Below are positions 59,001 through 64,000 of a stretch of 64,000 nt of DNA, one piece after another. The translations under genes were made by a program, and so were the position numbers. The stretch is from Bactericera cockerelli (taxonomy: Eukaryota; Arthropoda; Insecta; Hemiptera; Triozidae), in assembly GCA_024516035.1 (NCBI GenBank), contig CM044967.1, positions 14,721,363 through 14,785,362 of the forward strand. Reading direction: 5' to 3'. Below the pieces are notes generated by a model. The model worked only from the letters and a program-made list of their open reading frames with translations. It was not told the origin of the DNA and did no database searches. The first letter of the stretch is position 1, and every line of letters starts with the position of its first letter.

Positions 59001-62000
59001 GCATACGAATAGTATAAACATTTCACTTTATCAGAATTGTCTAATTCTGTTTTAATTGATGACATTAAGAGAATTTTGTGTTTATGTTGATAGAAATATT
59101 GGTCATGTTTTTGACACCTGGAAAGCCTTGAACAATTTTTTGGCCTTTTCCGATTTTTGTGTTGTGTTTTTTTATGCAAAATGGAGATGGTGAATTCTAA
59201 GATAAGCTCACAAAATATGTCTAAATAATAAACATGAAAAATATATCATTAATATATTTACATTTTCAGCACAGTAAATTTCATTTCCTCTTTTTCCATT
59301 GCTGTCCAAAGTTCTCTGGTCATTTTTATTTTAATCAAACTCTTATTTTTAGAGCTTTGTATTTCTCTATTCCCTGTATATTCACATTGTTAATTCCCGC
59401 TCCCAATTATAATCTGGATTTCACCTGGTGTAGATTTTTTTTATTAAATATTTGGAGAACAATGGATTAATCCATGGAAACTATTGTTGGCACGGGCTTT
59501 ATTATTCAACATACAAGAGCATCCCGCTAATATGTTTGCAATTTTTATGGAGTTTTTCCAGGATTTATATCAATTTATAACAAGCGCTCGTACTCATCTG
59601 TCTATTATATAAATATTCCGTCAATATGATGACTGGATGGCAGTGAAATTCGAGTGCCTCCAGACTCGTACAATTTTAAAAATACATATTAATTCATCAA
59701 CATTAATCTTATTCTGTAGGAAAAAATAGAATACAATATTTTTTTACTGTTTTCAAAGACTACTGGATGAAAACAATATTAAATACACTTCAGACGCTAG
59801 TTTATATCTGATGTACAATATACATAGACACTAAACTTAGACCTGAGTAGTTGTGTATCACCATTGTAATTGGTCATAAGTCTGTTATAGTCATCAGACA
59901 GAGTGATAAATTTAAAGGTCGTTTATCTCTAGTTTTCTAAAAGGGTCAAATTTGTACATTGGTTTCTACAGTTATATTTTGGGGCTTTATTCTAACTCAT
60001 ACATAGTGTTTTCAGGGGTGCTAAACTTTTCCATGCATTGAAACGAAGAGTATTGTGTTAACACTTGTAAAACATTTAAAAGCAACTCAACGAGCATTCA
60101 ATACAAAAATAACAGAGATATAATTGAATTTGAACAAGGGTGAAAAGGGGATCTTAAGGAACAATGTAAAAATTATACGTGTGGAATTATGCAAGATTTC
60201 CAAACAAAGCAAGATGAGGTGGCCACACACCTTTTCTTTCTCACACCCACGTAGGTTATGAATGCAAATCAAACAATGAAAACCCTTTCACATGAGAAGT
60301 TGAGATGAAATGGTCAGTGGTAGTCGAGATTAAATCATCTTGATATTCTTGATGTAGGACGTGTGAAATTTTCAACTGCCCAACGCTTTATCCAAACTTA
60401 CACAAGATTTTTGTCGTGGAAATTTTTTTTAGAATCAATTTAAAGTATAGTTTACTTGCGATAGTCATCTAAAAACATTGTAGATAGAAGTTCTGTTTAT
60501 ATGAACTATAGTTAAAATATGACTCATTAGAGGTTCTTTACCAAGTCTTTCTCCACAAAAGGGTGTGAGAAATCATTTTAATACTCAAAAAGGCTAATTC
60601 AGAGTTATGTTTTACACTCGCTGTACTAAGATCAACTTTACTCCCGAAACTAGAAACTAAATCAATTGAAACACCTTTAGCTATTGAATCACTACAACAT
60701 TTTTTTCTTTATATACTTTGTGCTACCAGACTAACAACATAATCTTAACACCCAGCATTTCCACTATGGAATAATTTCTATATTTCTTCTAACAGATACC
60801 TTTTAAAAATATTCAGACAATTCTCCACATTGAAGTTTAAGAAATTTGATGACAACATAAAACATAAATGTCCTTGATCATCCCATTGCAATCGGTTACT
60901 TTACATAAAACCTGTATGTTTATTATTCAGTACATGATATTTTGATCTCTTATCACACAAACATTATTAAAAAATGTTGCACAACTAAATGTACATACTA
61001 GAAATTTTCACAGAAGAAAAAGATTAGAGGTACAAATCTCTTTTTCATCGGAGCACCCTGTGACATGTGAAAATATTTGTTCAATTAAATTTGATCATAT
61101 CTACTGACATGTTTCTCGCAATCACTCTGCAGTATCTAAGCTCTGCAGAATTTGAGCAGAGTAAATAGAAAAAGAACCAAAGTGTTTTAATTTAACACGC
61201 TTGTCTTTAGGAAAATGTGAAGTTGTCAATCGTTAAAATCCTTCTGAGTCCATAGAAATGGACTTTGAAAAGAAGTTTCTCCTACATTTCATAAACATTC
61301 TGGTCCGTCTACTTGCAAATATTAGAAAAAGAAACTTGATTGAACATAAAAAATAAAACTTCAATCAAAATTTGTATAGTATAATGATGACACGATAATA
61401 TTATAAAATTGACCAAAAATGTTTAATATCCAGTTACCAAAGAGAAACAAAAACACTTCTCACATTACAAGTAGGTACTGTTACCTGTTACACTGGAGAT
61501 TATATCAATAATTAATTTTGCTCTGAAAAATCAATTAATCATTATGAACATCATTACAAATAATAAACCACTGTATTAAATAGCTACAAGTAAAGTTAAA
61601 CGCAAGAAATTTACCATTAAACTATTCCAATTAATTTGAGATTAGAAACCAAATCAAAAACTTTGAGAAATAATCCCCCATATAGACTTCATTGTAACAC
61701 TAGACGAAATAAATGTTACAACTTATAATCTTCCTTTTTAGGAATGAGGACCAATTGAATGATGGAAAGAATGTAGGTATTTGATTTCCTACAAAAGACA
61801 AACTCAAAGAAGGAGGAGAGAAAGAAAAGTAATAAAAGAAGATAAATATTTCACGTATTATCAAAATTATGAAGTATCTTTTGTAGCTAGTTGAAGTAAA
61901 TTTGGACCACACAATGCTTCTCCAAAATGAGGTTTATTTTTACCACTTCTTGTAGTAAGGCTCTTAAGCTCAAGTGACTTTTGCTCTGATGCATCTGGTA

Positions 62001-62650
62001 CTAAGTACTTTTGCTCGTCTGAAGAATTTCTAATGAGACGGTTGTAAAAGATGTGATAGAAGGACCATTTGAGTGAAGCAGAACAGAAACTAAGATTTTT
62101 GAAAGGGACAACATTGAACTATTAAGAGTTGAAAAAAATCTTGTCTTAGAAATTAGCTACTAATAGATTATAAGTATTAACATCAATTTAGCAACTATTA
62201 TCCTCTACGATTATATCTCCGTGAAATATACCCATATTAAATAATGTGTCCACAATGGAAGCACAGCGTTAGATTTGGACTTTTGTCTCTTAAACGGATG
62301 TCTCATCACATGTGGAAGTAAAGAGAAATATTATATTTCGACATTGAAAAGAAAAAGAAGAAGCGTCTCATATGAGTTAAGCCGAGCGATATGTCAAATG
62401 TCACTAATGTTGAAGTAATTACAGATTTTGTCCCCACTACAAGAGATATAATATGAAAGAATGTAAGATAAGAATGGAAACGTCATGAGGGCAATAAGTA
62501 TTGAAGATTTTAGACAAACGAGAACAATTTATTAAGTGATGACCATTGATTGGTTTTGTTCTAGTTACTACCCATTTGTACATGAGAAAAATAATTCAAG
62601 ACATATACTCGTATTCATTCAGGGAAAAAACAGACGGTTTCATACATTTC
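56060..62650. other. Gene-poor intergenic stretch
   Basis: Only short chance ORFs. A short match to the SINE D tail (GACCTGAGTAGTTGTGTATC near 59840) is the only repeat I see. Nothing else supported. Confidence 0.5.
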
Positions 62651-62654
62651 GTGT

Positions 62655-62877
62655 CAATAATAAAATAATAATACTACTCTTTAGTGGAAGTTAACCAACC
62701 ACCAGGCGAGGTTAATGCTTGAAGCATTTCTACCACCTAACACTCAGAGTCTTTTTATTATGTAGTCACAAACTCAAATTATTGAGGAAAAATTAATACA
62801 TTGGTTGGGATTTGAAGTATAGGATCCCTACGCTACCTGGATTACCAGACTAGTGTCTTAACCACTTGACTACTAAT
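62655..62877 (-). mobile_element. SINE family A, minus strand
   Basis: The reverse complement shows AGTAGTCAAGTGGTTAAG (A box), CTGGTAATCCAGGTAGCG, a decayed B box TACTTCAAATCCCAACC, TTTGTGACTACATAATAAA and a tail with CTCGCCTGGTGGTTGG and CTAAAGAGTAGTATTATTAT. Confidence 0.85.
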
Positions 62878-62879
62878 CA

Positions 62880-64000
62880 CAAGAGTGATGTGCAATACAG
62901 TAAAATCACAATTTAATATTTTTGATGCTTGGTACTCGAATAAACTACCTCCAGATATCGAGTATGCTGCCTTATAGATCGAGCTAATGAGAAATGAGAT
63001 GAATGAAAGATCTCTTGTACAAGAAATAACATTTTTTCAAAACTAGAGCTTGTCAGAAGTGTTTGAAAAGCCAACGTCAACAGCCAAGTGTTTAGTGGAT
63101 CATCCATTTACAGGCAAAGCTTTTTGTATTAAGACGTATAGTCCTCCCTTTAGGACCTTCTTTTTCTCTCTTAGTTCATTGAAGAAGTTCTTTATTTTAT
63201 CTCCAAAGAGATTAGTGACTTTGCTGAAGATAGTTTACACAGTTTGAGGACGTTTTTTGAATTTTAATTTACTCCCATGACTCAATTCCATTCAAACGCC
63301 CATAACATTACATATGGTCGAACAGAGACAGTCGGGTTACATAGGTATTTGAAATGCTCATTTTTCAAATGACTGAATGGGAAAAAACCCAACAAAGAAA
63401 TAATAAAAAGACATTTTTTTTTTACTCCTCTCAAAACGCCAGCTCCATTTTAATTACAGTCAAAGGCCGTCGGTATTTTCATTAAATTTCAGAGGACGTA
63501 TTTTAATAAACCAGAAAAAGTCACATGAGACAAAGGGCTCGCATATTATTCAAATTTAAATGCTTTAGGTATGTCAACGAAATGTGAGACCATGTGTAAT
63601 GAATTCGTGACCGCTGATGTTGAAATACGATTCAAATTTAATAGATACATACTCTTTAGATTAATTTAGAACGTCTGAACTTGTGCGTGAAAACACTTCA
63701 TTGTACCAAGTGAAAAAATTATCAAATCCTCTTCAAGTAAAAAACAGAGAATGGGTTAGGGTAAGGGTAAATAATTATTTGCAATTATAAAGATTTTTAG
63801 TGTCTTAAACTATTTTTTAAGTATTTAGAGACCAAAAATGTCTCATTTTATCAACGAGGTAATTGAATCTGTAAGATTACTGGCCAAAAGTGTAGGTTTT
63901 TAAAGGCTCAAACTGCAGTAGATTAAAAGTTATATGTTGAGATTATCAACACAATGCTGGAGCTTCTTATTTTGACCCACGCAGATCTCAATTTTCTATA
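62880..64000. other. Intergenic end of window
   Basis: AT-rich, short ORFs only. No feature supported. Confidence 0.5.

Noticed and set aside
1..64000. CRISPR array, integron, phage or bacterial operon
   Set aside because: Direct repeats found are few, of unequal type or SINEs; intron-split gene and repeat content indicate insect nuclear DNA.

Overview
The window looks like AT-rich insect nuclear DNA. I think a hemipteran, possibly a planthopper, is most likely, but this is an inference from the repeat types and the gene, not a proven identity. There are no bacterial operons, ribosome-binding sites or CRISPR arrays. Genes are split by GT-AG introns and most of the 64 kb is intergenic sequence and dispersed repeats. 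Only one protein-coding gene can be assembled with confidence.

That gene lies on the minus strand between 50097 and 45128. It is a UDP-glycosyltransferase (UGT) with four coding exons: 50097-49255, 46994-46766, 46128-45912 and 45398-45128. All junctions are GT-AG and phase-compatible, and they join to a 519-residue ER membrane enzyme with a signal peptide, N-terminal acceptor domain, C-terminal UDP-sugar signature, transmembrane helix and Lys-rich tail. Its introns are full of retroposons: two SINEs and a 5'-truncated retrotransposon nested in one of them, plus local duplications.

Region by region: 1-8.7 kb is gene-poor, with a foldback repeat near 490-727 and GA-rich tracts. 8.7-21 kb holds a retrotransposon 3' remnant, SINEs, short tandem repeats and one weak candidate terminal exon at 12215. 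22.0-22.3 kb is a fragment of the same retrotransposon type found in the UGT intron. 23.4-24.4 kb is a satellite with a unit of about 220 bp. 25141-26304 is a short piggyBac-type element with perfect 13-bp ends, TTAA target duplication, a decayed N-terminal transposase-like ORF and a repeated 16-bp palindromic motif. 30.7-31.75 kb is a frame-shifted non-LTR reverse transcriptase pseudogene. 37-45 kb is dense in SINEs and contains two 36-bp palindromes with a compensatory arm change. 50-64 kb is mostly unremarkable apart from three SINE regions and one unassigned 78-codon ORF.

The SINEs fall into several families, labelled A to F here for reference only. Each has a tRNA-like head with recognisable A and B boxes. 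At least two different heads (A and C) share the same 3' tail. I found no convincing new multigene system. The most unusual items are the compact piggyBac-type element, the nested insertion in the UGT intron and the paired palindromes.
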